The notes: generated by a model not told the origin, from the sequence alone. DNA of 64,000 bases from Pseudomonas gingeri (GCF_013386115.1 NZ_JACAOR010000007.1:272702-336701); one strand, 5' to 3'; numbered from the stretch's first letter, positions 45,302-54,734 are shown. Numbers and translations are program-made.

Positions 45302-46188
45302 GGTGCCTGCTCCAGTAATTTCAATCCGACCCAGTAACGCGCGAACTGATAGGCGCAACGACCGTTGCGGTTGCCGCGCCCGGTGGCCCAACGCACCGCC
45401 TGAATGTCCAGTTCCTCGTCACGCTGCCACTTCAGCCCGGCCTTGAGCGCCAGTTCGCCGATCCAGTGCTCGACCACACTGAGGAAATGCTCCTGGGTGA
45501 ACGGGTAGAACGACAGCCACAAGCCGAACCGGTCGGAGAGCGCGATCTTGTCCTCGACCGCTTCGCTGGGGTGCAGCTCGCCGTCGACCCGCTTCCAGTT
45601 CTCGTTGTCGCTTTCCTTCTCCGGGACCAGGTGCCGGCGGTTCGATGTGGCGTACAGCAGCACATTGTCCGGGGCCTGCTCCAGCGAGCCGTCGAGCACG
45701 CTCTTGAGCACCCGGTAGTCGCCTTCGCCGGACTCGAACGAGAGGTCGTCGCAGAACAGCACGAAACGCTGTGGCAACTTCATCAGTTGTTCCACCACCC
45801 GCGGCAGGTCCGCCAGGTGATCGCGCTCGATCTCGATCAGGCGCAGGCCGGCACCGGCATGTTCTGCCAGCAAGGCGCGGACCAGCGATGACTTGCCAGT
45901 GCCCCGCGATCCCCAGAGCAGCGCATGGTTGGCCGGCAGGCCGTCGATGAACTGCCGGGTGTTGCGGGCCAGTTGCTCGCGTTGCTTGTCGACACCGATC
46001 AGGTCGGACAGGCGCATGTCCAGGCTGACCTCCAGCGGCAACAGGTAGCCGGTACGGCCTTCACGCTGCCAGCGGGCCGCCAGGCAACGATCCCAGTCGA
46101 TCACCTGGCGCGTGGCGGGCAGCAGGGGTTCCAGGCGGGAGAGAAACGCATCGGCGCGTTCCAGAAAGGCATTCAATCGAGCATCCAC
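45298..46188 (-). CDS. DUF815-family AAA ATPase
   Basis: This 296-residue P-loop ATPase has Walker A GSRGTGKSSLV (about residue 95) and Walker B RFVLFCDDLSFE, followed by the sensor-like YATSNRRHLVPE. DUF815 proteins are cytoplasmic AAA-type ATPases without a settled function. It is cotranscribed with the methionine sulfoxide reductase and divergent from sagS. Confidence 0.9.
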   Translation of the reverse strand: MDARLNAFLERADAFLSRLEPLLPATRQVIDWDRCLAARWQREGRTGYLLPLEVSLDMRLSDLIGVDKQREQLARNTRQFIDGLPANHALLWGSRGTGKSSLVRALLAEHAGAGLRLIEIERDHLADLPRVVEQLMKLPQRFVLFCDDLSFESGEGDYRVLKSVLDGSLEQAPDNVLLYATSNRRHLVPEKESDNENWKRVDGELHPSEAVEDKIALSDRFGLWLSFYPFTQEHFLSVVEHWIGELALKAGLKWQRDEELDIQAVRWATGRGNRNGRCAYQFARYWVGLKLLEQAP

Positions 46189-46276
46189 GACTTTTCCTCA
46201 GGCAAGTTCACACTCATGATGTCGCGTCGGCGCCCTCGGGCGCGTCAAAACAACCAGCAATCTCGGTCGACAATGT

Positions 46277-46312
46277 TTCGGGGCGCCATCACCACCTGCC
46301 GGTGACCCCGAA
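46277..46312 (+). promoter_or_regulatory. Hairpin abutting the sagS ribosome binding site
   Basis: TTCGGGG (46277-46283) pairs with CCCCGAA (46306-46312) and an inner CACC pairs with GGTG. The 3' arm runs into the Shine-Dalgarno sequence (AAGGA from 46311), nine bases before ATG 46322. It could limit ribosome access or present the GGA to an RsmA-type protein. Confidence 0.4.
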
Positions 46313-46321
46313 GGATCAGCT

Positions 46322-48682
46322 ATGCTTGCCCGGCGAAGGGAAACGAACGTGGTACACCACCCCATGGATATAAAATTCACCCAGCGCTTGTCCTACAAGC
46401 AGGCCCGGTTGACCGTGCTGGTCGGGTTTATCCTGGGGACACTGCTCAGCCTGGTACAGATCGGCCTCGATTATGCCAGCGAAAACGCCTCCATCAATCG
46501 TGAAATCCTTTCGCTGCTGGAAATCAGCCACAACCCGGCCTCCAGAATCGCCTACAACATCGATGCCGAACTGGCCCAGGAACTGACCCTCGGCCTGTTG
46601 CGTTCGCCGGCCGTGCTGCGGGCGCAGTTGATCGACAACAACAAATCGGTGCTGGCCAGCGTCGAGCGCCCCCGCCAGAGCGGCAACTACCGGATGATCA
46701 GCGATTATCTGTTCGGCGCCGACCGGCAATTCGAGGACCGGCTGTTTCTCAGCCACCTGCCGAACGAATCCCTCGGTATCCTGCACCTGGATGTCGACAC
46801 CTACACCTTTGGCATCCGTTTCCTCAAGCGGGCCGAGGTCACCCTGCTCAACGGCTTCGCCCGCAGCCTGATCCTGACCGGCATCCTCCTCGGGCTGTTC
46901 TACGTGATGCTGACCAAGCCGCTGGTGCGGGTCATCCGCGCGCTGAGCAACACTCAACCGGGAACCGCCCGGCAATCGCGGCTGGAGTTTCCCCCCGGTC
47001 ATGAGAGCGATGAGATCGGCGTCCTGGTCAAGGTCGCCAACCAGCAATTCGACACCATGGCCACCGAGATCCAGCAACGACGCAATGCCGAGAACCGCCT
47101 GACCGATTACCTCGGGCAACTGGAAAACATCGTCTCGGCCCGTACCACCGAGCTCAAGGCGATCAATGCCCGCCTGAGCCAGTCCAACGAAGAACTGGAA
47201 GTCGCCCGCAGCACCGCCCTCAACATGGCGCAGGCACGTTCGGCCTTCCTCGCCAACATGAGCCACGAGATCCGCACCCCCCTGAACGGCCTGCTGGGCA
47301 TGATCGCACTGTCCCTCGACAGCTCGCTGAATGCCGAGCAACGCCAGCAGTTGTCGATTGCCCATGACTCCGGAAAAGTCCTGGTGGAACTGCTCAACGA
47401 TATCCTCGATCTGTCGAAGTTCGACGCCGGGCAACTGGAACTGGAGAAAATCCCCTTCGACCTCGGCGCGCTGGTCGAGGATACCGCCAACCTGCTCTCG
47501 CAAAATGCCGCCCCGAGCGTCGAACTGGCCTGCCTGATCGACCCGCAGTTCCCGGCCCTGGTACTGGGCGACCCGACCCGGGTGCGGCAGATCGTCAGCA
47601 ACCTGTTGTCCAACGCGCTGAAGTTCACCCGTTTCGGCCGCGTCGATGTGCGCCTGTCCGCCCGTGACGGCGGGGTACGGATCGAGGTCTGCGACACCGG
47701 CATCGGGATCGCCCAGGAAGCCCAGGCGAAGATTTTCCAGCCTTTCACCCAGGCCGGCGCCGGTATCACCCGCCAGTACGGCGGCACCGGGCTGGGGCTG
47801 ACCCTGACCCATAACCTCTGCGAAGCCATGAAGGGCCGCCTGACCATCAACTCCGAAGTCGGCTTCGGCAGCCAGTTCTGCGCCGAACTGCCGTTGCCCA
47901 GCCATACACCGGCCGCCACGCCCAAGCAGCTCAAGGGCAAGATCATCGCCGTCAGCTCACCGGCCAGCGGCCTGAGCGAGTTGCTCGGCAACCAGTTGCC
48001 GGCCTGGGGCCTGGATTACCAGCGCTACGGACTCGACGACAGCCTCGCCGGCCTGCAGGCCGACCTGCTGATTACCGATTGCCCGGAATGCCTGTTCGGG
48101 CTGCGCCCGGCCATCACCGCACCGATCCTGCTGGTGACCGCCTACGGCAACTTCATGCCCAGCGAACAGGCCGCCGCCCTGGCCCCCTTGCAACAGCAGG
48201 CCCGCCCCCTGGCGCGCAACGCGCTGTATCAGATCCTGCAACGCACCCTGCAGGCGGACGATCCGACCGACCAGGCGGTGCAGGCCCAGGTCAACCAGCC
48301 ACAACGCCGCGGGCGCATCCTGCTGGTGGAGGACAATCCGGTCAATCAACTGGTGGCCAAGGGCATGCTCGGCAAGCTGGGCTGCGAAGTGACCGTCGCC
48401 GCCCATGGCGGCGAGGCCCTCAGCCAGTTGGAACACAAGGATTTCGACATGGTGCTGATGGACTGCAACATGCCGGTCATGGACGGTTACGAAGCCAGCC
48501 GGCAGATCCGCCGCAGCGGACGCTGGCCGCATCTGCCGATCGTCGCGCTGACCGCCAACGCCATGCCCGAAGAACGTGAACGCTGCCGCGCGGCGGGCAT
48601 GAACGACTACCTGGCAAAACCGTTCCGGCGCGAGGAGTTGATGGCGCTGCTGGAACTCTGGGTCCCGCCTACGGCTCCCTGA
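46322..48682 (+). CDS. sagS: SagS-type hybrid sensor histidine kinase
   Basis: This 786-residue membrane kinase has an N-terminal helix (about residues 30-50), a periplasmic segment, a second helix (about 183-203), HAMP, a coiled coil, HisKA with H315 in MSHEIRTPLNG, HATPase (DTGIGIA, GGTGLGLTL), a degenerate receiver-like region (about 535-640) and a C-terminal receiver with D714 in VLMDCNMPVMDGYE. SagS in P. aeruginosa steers the switch to sessile growth through HptB. The symbol is supported by the following ospR-gpx-msrB-aminotransferase order. ATG 46322 has a good AAGGA site; ATG 46364 (MDIKFTQRL) is an alternative. Its end overlaps the convergent ospR by 14 bases. Confidence 0.87.
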   Translation: MLARRRETNVVHHPMDIKFTQRLSYKQARLTVLVGFILGTLLSLVQIGLDYASENASINREILSLLEISHNPASRIAYNIDAELAQELTLGLLRSPAVLRAQLIDNNKSVLASVERPRQSGNYRMISDYLFGADRQFEDRLFLSHLPNESLGILHLDVDTYTFGIRFLKRAEVTLLNGFARSLILTGILLGLFYVMLTKPLVRVIRALSNTQPGTARQSRLEFPPGHESDEIGVLVKVANQQFDTMATEIQQRRNAENRLTDYLGQLENIVSARTTELKAINARLSQSNEELEVARSTALNMAQARSAFLANMSHEIRTPLNGLLGMIALSLDSSLNAEQRQQLSIAHDSGKVLVELLNDILDLSKFDAGQLELEKIPFDLGALVEDTANLLSQNAAPSVELACLIDPQFPALVLGDPTRVRQIVSNLLSNALKFTRFGRVDVRLSARDGGVRIEVCDTGIGIAQEAQAKIFQPFTQAGAGITRQYGGTGLGLTLTHNLCEAMKGRLTINSEVGFGSQFCAELPLPSHTPAATPKQLKGKIIAVSSPASGLSELLGNQLPAWGLDYQRYGLDDSLAGLQADLLITDCPECLFGLRPAITAPILLVTAYGNFMPSEQAAALAPLQQQARPLARNALYQILQRTLQADDPTDQAVQAQVNQPQRRGRILLVEDNPVNQLVAKGMLGKLGCEVTVAAHGGEALSQLEHKDFDMVLMDCNMPVMDGYEASRQIRRSGRWPHLPIVALTANAMPEERERCRAAGMNDYLAKPFRREELMALLELWVPPTAP

Positions 48683-49127
48683 TATACGCCAGCAACTGAT
48701 CGAGGCCGTCACGCAGTTCATCGAGCCGACCCAGGTCGACACCGCTGTCACAGAGCAGGCGCGCCTTGAGCGGTGCAACCTGCTCACGCAGGGCCACGCC
48801 GGATGCCGTCAGGCTCAGGTGCACTTCACGTTCATCGCGGGGCGAACGCTGGCGCTGCACGAACCGCACCTGCTCCAGGCGCTTGAGCAACGGCGTGAGC
48901 GTCCCCGAGTCGAGCAACAGGCGCTCGCCCAGGGCCTTGACCGTCGGCTGCTCCGGCGCGGCTTCGTGCCATTCCCACAGCACCAGCATCACCAGGTACT
49001 GTGGATAAGTCAGGCCCAACTGCTCGAGCATGGGCTTGTAACCCCGGATAACCGCCCGCGAAGCCGCATACAGCTTGAAGCACAACTGACGATCGAGACG
49101 CAGGGAATCGAGGGACAGGTCATTCAT
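48669..49127 (-). CDS. ospR: MarR/OhrR-family thiol redox regulator OspR
   Basis: This 152-residue dimeric repressor has a winged helix (about residues 40-110; LTYPQYLVMLVLWEWHE, then DSGTLTPLLKRLE and the wing SPRDEREVHLSLT). An N-terminal cysteine, C16 in DRQLCFKLYAASR, is at the sensing position of OhrR-type proteins, whose oxidation releases DNA. It is coupled to gpx by an ATGA overlap. The perfect palindrome upstream of gpx is its likely operator, which would make it autoregulated. Confidence 0.92.
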   Translation of the reverse strand: MNDLSLDSLRLDRQLCFKLYAASRAVIRGYKPMLEQLGLTYPQYLVMLVLWEWHEAAPEQPTVKALGERLLLDSGTLTPLLKRLEQVRFVQRQRSPRDEREVHLSLTASGVALREQVAPLKARLLCDSGVDLGRLDELRDGLDQLLAYIREP

Positions 49128-49609
49128 TTGAGCAGGGCTTCAATCTCGCGGGTCAGGTCCTCGGGTTTGGTCAGCGGGGCAAAACGCTTCACCAGCTTGC
49201 CGTCCTTGCCGATCAGGAACTTGGTGAAGTTCCATTTGATGCGCTCGGAACCCAGCAGGCCCGGGGCGTCTTTCTTCAGTTGCACGAACAACGGGTGAGC
49301 GCCGTCGCCATTGACCTCGATCTTCTTGAACAGCGGGAAGCTGACGCCGTAGTTCAGCTCGCAGAACTCGGAAATCGCGCCTTCGTTGCCCGGCTCCTGC
49401 TTGCCGAACTGGTTGCAGGGAAAACCGAGAACCACCAGGCCCTGGTCCTTGTAGTTCTGCCAGAGCTGTTCAAGGCCCTTGTATTGCGGGGTGAAACCGC
49501 ACTTGCTGGCGGTGTTGACCACCAGTACGGCCTTGCCGGCGAAATCGCCGAGGGTCTTTTGCTCACCCTTGATGGTGGTACACGGGATGTTCAGCAGGTT
49601 TGCGCTCAT
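49124..49609 (-). CDS. gpx: Glutathione peroxidase family thiol peroxidase
   Basis: This 161-residue enzyme reduces hydroperoxides, usually with thioredoxin in bacteria. The catalytic cysteine is C37 in NTASKCGFTPQY; GFPCNQFGKQEPG and the late WNFTKFLI motif complete the family set. ATG 49609 follows a GAGGAAC site. It is the first gene of the gpx-ospR operon, with the candidate OspR operator 39 bases upstream. Confidence 0.95.
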   Translation of the reverse strand: MSANLLNIPCTTIKGEQKTLGDFAGKAVLVVNTASKCGFTPQYKGLEQLWQNYKDQGLVVLGFPCNQFGKQEPGNEGAISEFCELNYGVSFPLFKKIEVNGDGAHPLFVQLKKDAPGLLGSERIKWNFTKFLIGKDGKLVKRFAPLTKPEDLTREIEALLK

Positions 49610-49647
49610 GACAGTTCCTCCATTGAATGCCAGATAAAATAGCGAGC

Positions 49648-49671
49648 AATTGAATTGCACACAATTCAATT
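49648..49671. promoter_or_regulatory. Perfect palindrome, candidate OspR operator
   Basis: AATTGAATTG (49648-49657) and CAATTCAATT (49662-49671) are exact reverse complements around CACA. OhrR/OspR-type regulators bind AT-rich palindromes of this kind. It lies just upstream of the gpx-ospR operon. Confidence 0.8.
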
Positions 49672-49743
49672 TCCCGGACTGATGCCACACCATATCGCCA
49701 TTTGATAACACCGCCCCCGCGGGGGCGGTGCCTGTGGCAGGAC

Positions 49744-50139
49744 TCAGCCCCGGGGGACCAGGTCCAGGCACACGGAGTTGATGCAGTAACGCAGGCCGGT
49801 CGGCGGCGGACCGTCCGGGAACACATGGCCCAGGTGTGCATCGCACCTGGCGCAGACCACCTCGGTGCGAATCATGCCGTGGCTGATGTCACGGATCTCG
49901 ACCATCGCGTTCTCGCCGATCGGTTCGTAGAAACTCGGCCAGCCGCAACCCGAATCGAATTTCGACTTCGAGTCGAACAGCGGCGCGTTGCAACAGATGC
50001 AATGATAGACACCATCTGTCCTGGTGCCATTGTACTTGCCCGAAAACGGCCGCTCCGTGCCCTTCAGGCGACAGACGTTGTACTGCTCCGGATCGAGCAT
50101 GGCGCGCCATTCTTCCAGGGTTTTCTCAAGCTTTTCCAT
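49744..50139 (-). CDS. msrB: Peptide methionine-(R)-sulfoxide reductase MsrB
   Basis: MsrB repairs the R epimer of methionine sulfoxide in proteins. The 131-residue protein has the zinc cysteines C47, C50, C96 and C99 (CICC, CARC) and the catalytic C119 in [12 protein letters not shown] 50139 follows GAGG; the upstream in-frame extension lacks homology. It shares a strand with gpx and ospR but sits upstream of the OspR palindrome. It is divergent from alaA. Confidence 0.96.
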   Translation of the reverse strand: MEKLEKTLEEWRAMLDPEQYNVCRLKGTERPFSGKYNGTRTDGVYHCICCNAPLFDSKSKFDSGCGWPSFYEPIGENAMVEIRDISHGMIRTEVVCARCDAHLGHVFPDGPPPTGLRYCINSVCLDLVPRG

Positions 50140-50362
50140 CGTTACACCTCGGCGACTGAAAAACCCCGATCTGTATCTTTTCCGCGGATCGGGTGGCACG
50201 TATGATTGCGCCTCGTTGAACGCCAGTCTGGCACCCGCGCCAGGCGCATTCAAATCGGATTTTCCGAGCGCTGGCCAGGGACCACGGGACGCGCTGAAAA
50301 CGCAGTATTGCCAGGGCGCTCAGCGAGTCGCCCGGATCGTCCATTTTCGGGATCAAATCGCC

Positions 50363-51574
50363 ATGCAGGTCAGCAAATCGAACAAGCTCGCCAACGTCTG
50401 TTATGACATTCGCGGCCCGGTGCTCAAGCACGCCAAACGCCTGGAAGAGGAAGGCCATCGCATCCTCAAGCTGAACATCGGCAACCCGGCGCCCTTTGGT
50501 TTCGAAGCGCCGGACGAAATTCTCCAGGACGTGATCCGCAACCTGCCGACCGCACAGGGCTACAGCGACTCCAAGGGCCTGTTCAGCGCCCGCAAGGCGG
50601 TCATGCAGTATTACCAGCAGAAGCAGGTCGAAGGTGTCGGTATCGAAGACATCTACCTGGGCAACGGCGTCTCCGAACTGATCGTGATGTCGATGCAGGC
50701 GCTGCTCAACAACGGCGACGAAGTGCTGGTCCCGGCACCGGACTACCCGCTGTGGACCGCCGCCGTCACCCTTTCCGGCGGCAACCCGGTGCACTACCTG
50801 TGCGACGAACAGGCCAACTGGTGGCCCGACCTGGCCGACATCAAGGCCAAGATCACCCCGAACACCAAGGCCCTGGTGATCATCAACCCGAACAACCCGA
50901 CCGGCGCGGTGTATTCGAAGGAAGTGCTGCTGGGCATGCTGGAACTGGCCCGCCAACACAACCTGGTGGTGTTTTCCGACGAGATCTACGACAAGATCCT
51001 CTACGACGACGCCGTGCACATCTGCACCGCCTCGCTGGCCCCGGACCTGCTGTGCCTGACCTTCAACGGCCTGTCCAAGTCCTACCGGGTCGCGGGTTTC
51101 CGCTCCGGCTGGGTGGCGATTTCCGGTCCCAAGCACAATGCCCAGAGCTACATCGAGGGCATCGACATGCTGGCGAACATGCGCCTGTGCGCCAACGTGC
51201 CGAGCCAGCACGCGATCCAGACCGCCCTCGGCGGCTACCAGAGCATCAACGACCTGGTGCTGCCGCCCGGCCGCCTGCTGGAACAGCGCAACCGCACCTG
51301 GGAACTGCTCAACGACATTCCCGGTGTCAGTTGCGTGAAGCCCATGGGCGCGCTGTATGCCTTCCCACGGATCGATCCGAAGGTCTGCCCGATCCACAAC
51401 GACGAGAAGTTCGTGCTGGACCTGCTGCTCTCGGAGAAGCTGCTGATCGTCCAGGGTACCGCGTTCAACTGGCCGTGGCCGGATCACTTCCGCGTCGTCA
51501 CCCTGCCACGGGTCGACGACCTGGAACAGGCCATCGGTCGCATTGGCAACTTCCTGAAATCCTACCGCCAGTAA
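50363..51574 (+). CDS. alaA: Alanine-type PLP aminotransferase (AlaA/YfbQ family)
   Basis: This 403-residue fold-type I aminotransferase probably converts pyruvate and glutamate to alanine and 2-oxoglutarate. It starts with VSKSNKLANVCYDIRGPVLK, typical of AlaA. The PLP lysine is in LSKSYRVAGFRSGWV; INPNNPTGAVYS and the C-terminal FRVVTLPRVDD (Arg for the substrate carboxylate) are present. ATG 50363 gives the usual length; longer upstream reading is antisense to msrB. Confidence 0.93.
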   Translation: MQVSKSNKLANVCYDIRGPVLKHAKRLEEEGHRILKLNIGNPAPFGFEAPDEILQDVIRNLPTAQGYSDSKGLFSARKAVMQYYQQKQVEGVGIEDIYLGNGVSELIVMSMQALLNNGDEVLVPAPDYPLWTAAVTLSGGNPVHYLCDEQANWWPDLADIKAKITPNTKALVIINPNNPTGAVYSKEVLLGMLELARQHNLVVFSDEIYDKILYDDAVHICTASLAPDLLCLTFNGLSKSYRVAGFRSGWVAISGPKHNAQSYIEGIDMLANMRLCANVPSQHAIQTALGGYQSINDLVLPPGRLLEQRNRTWELLNDIPGVSCVKPMGALYAFPRIDPKVCPIHNDEKFVLDLLLSEKLLIVQGTAFNWPWPDHFRVVTLPRVDDLEQAIGRIGNFLKSYRQ

Positions 51575-51586
51575 TCTCCTACAACC

Positions 51587-51615
51587 CGCTGCGACTCCAG
51601 GAAAGAGTTGCAGCG
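51587..51615 (+). terminator. Stem-loop after alaA
   Basis: CGCTGCGACTC (51587-51597) pairs with GAGTTGCAGCG (51605-51615) with one wobble pair and a seven-base loop, 12 bases after the stop. The T-run is absent. Confidence 0.55.
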
Positions 51616-51819
51616 TAGCCCCCCTCTCATCGGCTGTTTTTTGTATGCGCGTGCGTCACTCATCGAACTGTTCCGCAGGGAGCTGTCAAAGGCTCTGCGG
51701 CGCGGTTTCTGAAGTGACTGGAGGCGCTGCTGCAAGAAAAAATCGGCTTCCGCGCTTCGGAAATGACTGGCAGGATTCTAGAATCGAGCTGTAGGACACA
51801 GTTTGAAATAGTCACCCGG

Positions 51820-51848
51820 TTGAATAGGCGGTAGCGGCACCTTATATA
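51820..51848 (+). promoter_or_regulatory. Predicted promoter of htpX
   Basis: TTGAAT (51820-51825) and TATATA (51843-51848) are separated by 17 bases, a good sigma-70 arrangement, with a start near 51855. A CCCCGCAT just downstream loosely recalls a heat-shock -10, but no matching -35 is clear. Confidence 0.5.
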
Positions 51849-51892
51849 CCCCGCATGACGCTACATCTTTAGATGAGGAGAAACTTTCAACC

Positions 51893-52780
51893 ATGATGCG
51901 CATCCTGCTGTTCTTGGCCACTAACCTGGCGGTCGTGCTGATTGCCAGCATCACCCTGAGCCTTTTCGGCTTCAACGGGTTCATGGCGGCCAACGGGGTT
52001 GATCTCAACCTCAATCAGCTGCTGATCTTCTGTGCGGTCTTTGGTTTCGCCGGCTCGCTGTTCTCGCTGTTCATCTCCAAGTGGATGGCGAAGATGAGCA
52101 CCAGTACCCAAATCATCACCCAGCCACGCACCCGCCACGAACAATGGCTGCTGCAGACCGTCGAGCAACTGTCTCGCGAAGCCGGGATCAAGATGCCGGA
52201 AGTCGGTATCTTCCCCGCCTACGAGGCGAACGCCTTCGCCACCGGCTGGAACAAGAACGATGCCCTGGTTGCCGTCAGCCAGGGCCTGCTGGAGCGCTTT
52301 TCGCCCGATGAAGTGAAGGCCGTGCTGGCCCACGAGATCGGCCACGTGGCCAATGGCGACATGGTCACCCTGGCGCTGGTGCAAGGCGTGGTGAACACCT
52401 TCGTGATGTTCTTCGCGCGGATCATCGGCAACTTCGTCGACAAGGTCATCTTCAAGAACGAAGAAGGCCAGGGTATCGCCTACTACGTGGCGACCATCTT
52501 CGCCGAACTGGTCCTGGGCTTCCTGGCCAGCGCCATCGTCATGTGGTTCTCGCGCAAACGCGAATTCCGCGCCGACGAAGCCGGTGCCAGCCTGGCCGGT
52601 ACCGCCGCGATGATCAGCGCCCTGCAGCGCCTGCGTTCCGAACAGGGCCTGCCGGTGCACATGCCCGACACCCTGAACGCCTTCGGCATCAACGGCGGCC
52701 TGAAGCAGGGCCTGGCGAAGATGTTCATGAGCCACCCCCCGCTGGAAGAGCGCATCGACGCCCTGCGTCGTCGCGGCTGA
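51893..52780 (+). CDS. htpX: Membrane zinc metalloprotease HtpX
   Basis: HtpX degrades damaged or misfolded inner-membrane proteins. The 295-residue M48 protease has two N-terminal helices (about residues 5-25 and 37-57), the zinc motif HEIGH at 147-151, two further helices and the third-ligand region [15 protein letters not shown] 51893 is followed by a second ATG; GAGGAG lies upstream. Confidence 0.96.
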   Translation: MMRILLFLATNLAVVLIASITLSLFGFNGFMAANGVDLNLNQLLIFCAVFGFAGSLFSLFISKWMAKMSTSTQIITQPRTRHEQWLLQTVEQLSREAGIKMPEVGIFPAYEANAFATGWNKNDALVAVSQGLLERFSPDEVKAVLAHEIGHVANGDMVTLALVQGVVNTFVMFFARIIGNFVDKVIFKNEEGQGIAYYVATIFAELVLGFLASAIVMWFSRKREFRADEAGASLAGTAAMISALQRLRSEQGLPVHMPDTLNAFGINGGLKQGLAKMFMSHPPLEERIDALRRRG

Positions 52781-52834
52781 CCTGACCCTGCCCCCGAGGC
52801 TATACGGGGGCATGGTTGTGTGGGAGCAGGCTCT

Positions 52835-52906
52835 TGTGGGAGCGGGCTTGCCCGCGAAGGCGTCATCAAGAGCGCCAAAAGCTTCGCGGGCAAGCCCGCT
52901 CCCACA
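52835..52906. repeat. REP/BIME palindrome after htpX
   Basis: A 25-base arm at 52835-52859 (core GGGAGCGGGCTTGCCCGCGA) recurs as an exact reverse complement at 52882-52906, 22 bases apart. Partial copies (GTGTGGGAGCAGGCT before, CCCTCCCACACAAGCCC after) flank it, giving a small REP cluster between htpX and tpm. Confidence 0.9.
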
Positions 52907-52983
52907 CAAGCCCTCCCACACAAGCCCACCACATAAAGCCCACACAGCCTCAACACCCACCAGCTACCAACCTACCCACACCC

Positions 52984-53643
52984 TCAAGCAATCTTCTCCA
53001 ACCGGTACACCCGCTCTTCCAGTCGTGTGACACCCGCCTGGAGAAACTTCCAGCTCTCGCCGAGCACATCCCGCTCCTCCTCCATGCGCAATTGCCACTG
53101 CGGCTCCAGCAGACGCCGGACCTCACCATCGAGTACCGCGAACGGCGGGCCGTCGATCTGCGCCTGATCGTAATCAAGGGTGATCAGCAAACCCTGGCAG
53201 CCACCCGGCAGGATCCGTGTCAGATGCGCCGTGTAACGCGCGCGCATCTCCAGCGGCAAGGCGATCAGCGCCGCACGATCATAAAGCGCCGTGCAGTCGG
53301 CGACGTCCGCCGCGGTCAGGGCGAAGAAATCCCCGCACCAGAGCTCCAGCGGCCCGGCCTCGTAGATCCGCAAGGCACCGTGCTCGCGCACCTGCGGCTT
53401 GAGCTGCTGCTCGGCAAAAAAGGCCTCCACGGCCTTCTCCGACAGTTCCACGCCCAGTACCCGCAGCCCCTGGGCCGCCAGCCAGGCGAGGTCGAGGCTC
53501 TTGCCACAGAGCGGCACCAGCACCCGCGCCTCGGGCTCCAGCGCCAGGTCCGGCCAGAAGCGTTGCAGACAGGGATTGACCTGATCCAGATGAAAACCGA
53601 TCTGGTTGAACTCCCAGCGTTTGTGCCAAAACTCGGGCTGCAT
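52984..53643 (-). CDS. tpm: Thiopurine S-methyltransferase
   Basis: This 219-residue SAM-dependent methyltransferase is of the bacterial Tpm type, known for methylating selenium and tellurium oxyanions as well as thiopurines. The N terminus [20 protein letters not shown], the SAM motif [19 protein letters not shown] and [16 protein letters not shown] are diagnostic. It is divergent from the dioxygenase gene; the 104 bases between are AT-rich. Confidence 0.95.
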   Translation of the reverse strand: MQPEFWHKRWEFNQIGFHLDQVNPCLQRFWPDLALEPEARVLVPLCGKSLDLAWLAAQGLRVLGVELSEKAVEAFFAEQQLKPQVREHGALRIYEAGPLELWCGDFFALTAADVADCTALYDRAALIALPLEMRARYTAHLTRILPGGCQGLLITLDYDQAQIDGPPFAVLDGEVRRLLEPQWQLRMEEERDVLGESWKFLQAGVTRLEERVYRLEKIA

Positions 53644-53747
53644 GATTGACCTCAGGAAATTCGATTAAAACCTATCAAAACTTATATTAGATTTAGATCA
53701 ATGATCTGACCGAAGATGATCTCATCTTAACGCTCAGGACCTTTATT

Positions 53748-54515
53748 ATGCTCCCCAGCCTGTTTATCTCACACGGCTCGCCGATGCTGGCGCTGCAACC
53801 CGGTGCCAGTGGCCCGGCGCTGGCCCGGCTGGCCGCCGAACTGCCACGCCCGAAAGCCATCGTGATCGTCTCGGCCCACTGGGAAAGCCAGGAGTTGCTG
53901 GTCAGCAGCAACCCGCACCCGGAAACCTGGCACGACTTCGGCGGCTTCCCCCGCGAACTGTTCGCCGTGCAATACCCGGCGCCGGGCGAACCGCAACTGG
54001 CCGCCGAGGTAGCCCAGCGGTTGACGGCCAGCGGCCTGCCCGCCCGCCTGGATAACAACCGGCCGTTCGACCACGGCGTCTGGGTGCCGCTGTCGCTGAT
54101 GTATCCGCAAGCCGATATCCCGGTGGTCCAGGTCTCCCTGCCCAGCCGCCAGGGCCCGGCGTTGCAGACCCAGGTCGGCCAGGCCCTGCGCAGCCTGCGG
54201 GACCAGGATATCCTGCTGATCGGTTCCGGCAGCATCACCCACAACCTCGGCGAACTGGACTGGCATGCCGGCCCGGAAACCATCGAGCCATGGGCCAAGG
54301 CGTTTCGCGACTGGATGGTCGACAAACTCGCCACCGATGACGAAGCCGCCCTGCACGACTACCGCAAACAGGCCCCCTACGCGGTGCGCAGCCACCCCAG
54401 CGACGAGCACCTGCTGCCGCTGTACTTCGCCCGTGGCGCCGGCGCCCGGATGAGCATCGCCCATCAGGGTTTCACCATGGGCGCGCTGGGCATGGACATC
54501 TATCGCTTCGCCTGA
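53748..54515 (+). CDS. DODA-type extradiol dioxygenase family protein (YgiD-like)
   Basis: This 255-residue enzyme of the class III ring-cleaving dioxygenase family is similar to DOPA 4,5-dioxygenase. Metal and catalytic histidines appear in FISHGSPML (H9), IVSAHWES, PFDHGVWVPL and GSITHNLGEL. The natural aromatic substrate is unknown. It starts right after the AT-rich divergent region and is followed by a REP pair. Confidence 0.9.
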   Translation: MLPSLFISHGSPMLALQPGASGPALARLAAELPRPKAIVIVSAHWESQELLVSSNPHPETWHDFGGFPRELFAVQYPAPGEPQLAAEVAQRLTASGLPARLDNNRPFDHGVWVPLSLMYPQADIPVVQVSLPSRQGPALQTQVGQALRSLRDQDILLIGSGSITHNLGELDWHAGPETIEPWAKAFRDWMVDKLATDDEAALHDYRKQAPYAVRSHPSDEHLLPLYFARGAGARMSIAHQGFTMGALGMDIYRFA

Positions 54516-54523
54516 CAGCGCTT

Positions 54524-54608
54524 TTGTGGGGCCGGCTTGCCGGCGATGGCGTCCGTCAGGTGAATGCCAACCTCACGGGCCTCATCGCCGGCAAGCCGGC
54601 TCCCACAA
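54524..54608. repeat. REP/BIME palindrome between dioxygenase and deaD
   Basis: The arm at 54524-54547 (core GGCCGGCTTGCCGGCGAT) and its reverse complement at 54584-54608 differ by one inserted base. It starts 9 bases after the dioxygenase stop. Confidence 0.88.
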
Positions 54609-54663
54609 GGTTCCGGGTAGCGAGATATTTCGCGGTGAAACGTCAATCCTCCAGGAGCAGGCA

Positions 54664-54696
54664 AAAAAAATCCCCGAACCAGTCGGGGATTTTTTT
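54664..54696. terminator. Bidirectional intrinsic terminator between dioxygenase and deaD
   Basis: AAAAAAATCCCCGA (54664-54677) and TCGGGGATTTTTTT (54683-54696) are exact reverse complements with a five-base loop. T-runs on both strands can end the dioxygenase transcript (plus) and the deaD transcript (minus). Confidence 0.93.
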
Positions 54697-54734
54697 ATCG
54701 ATCAATCAACGCAACGTCTGTCGACGCCTGTCGA

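Larger units (their letters stand above)
51575..51892. other. Intergenic region between alaA and htpX
   Basis: This 318-base gap holds a stem-loop after alaA (51587-51615) and a promoter-like element before htpX (51820-51848). No gene is seen in the rest. Confidence 0.6.

Noticed and set aside
52819..52920. Repeated GTGGGAG units as a CRISPR array
   Set aside because: The repeats are inverted REP palindromes with no regular spacers and no cas genes.
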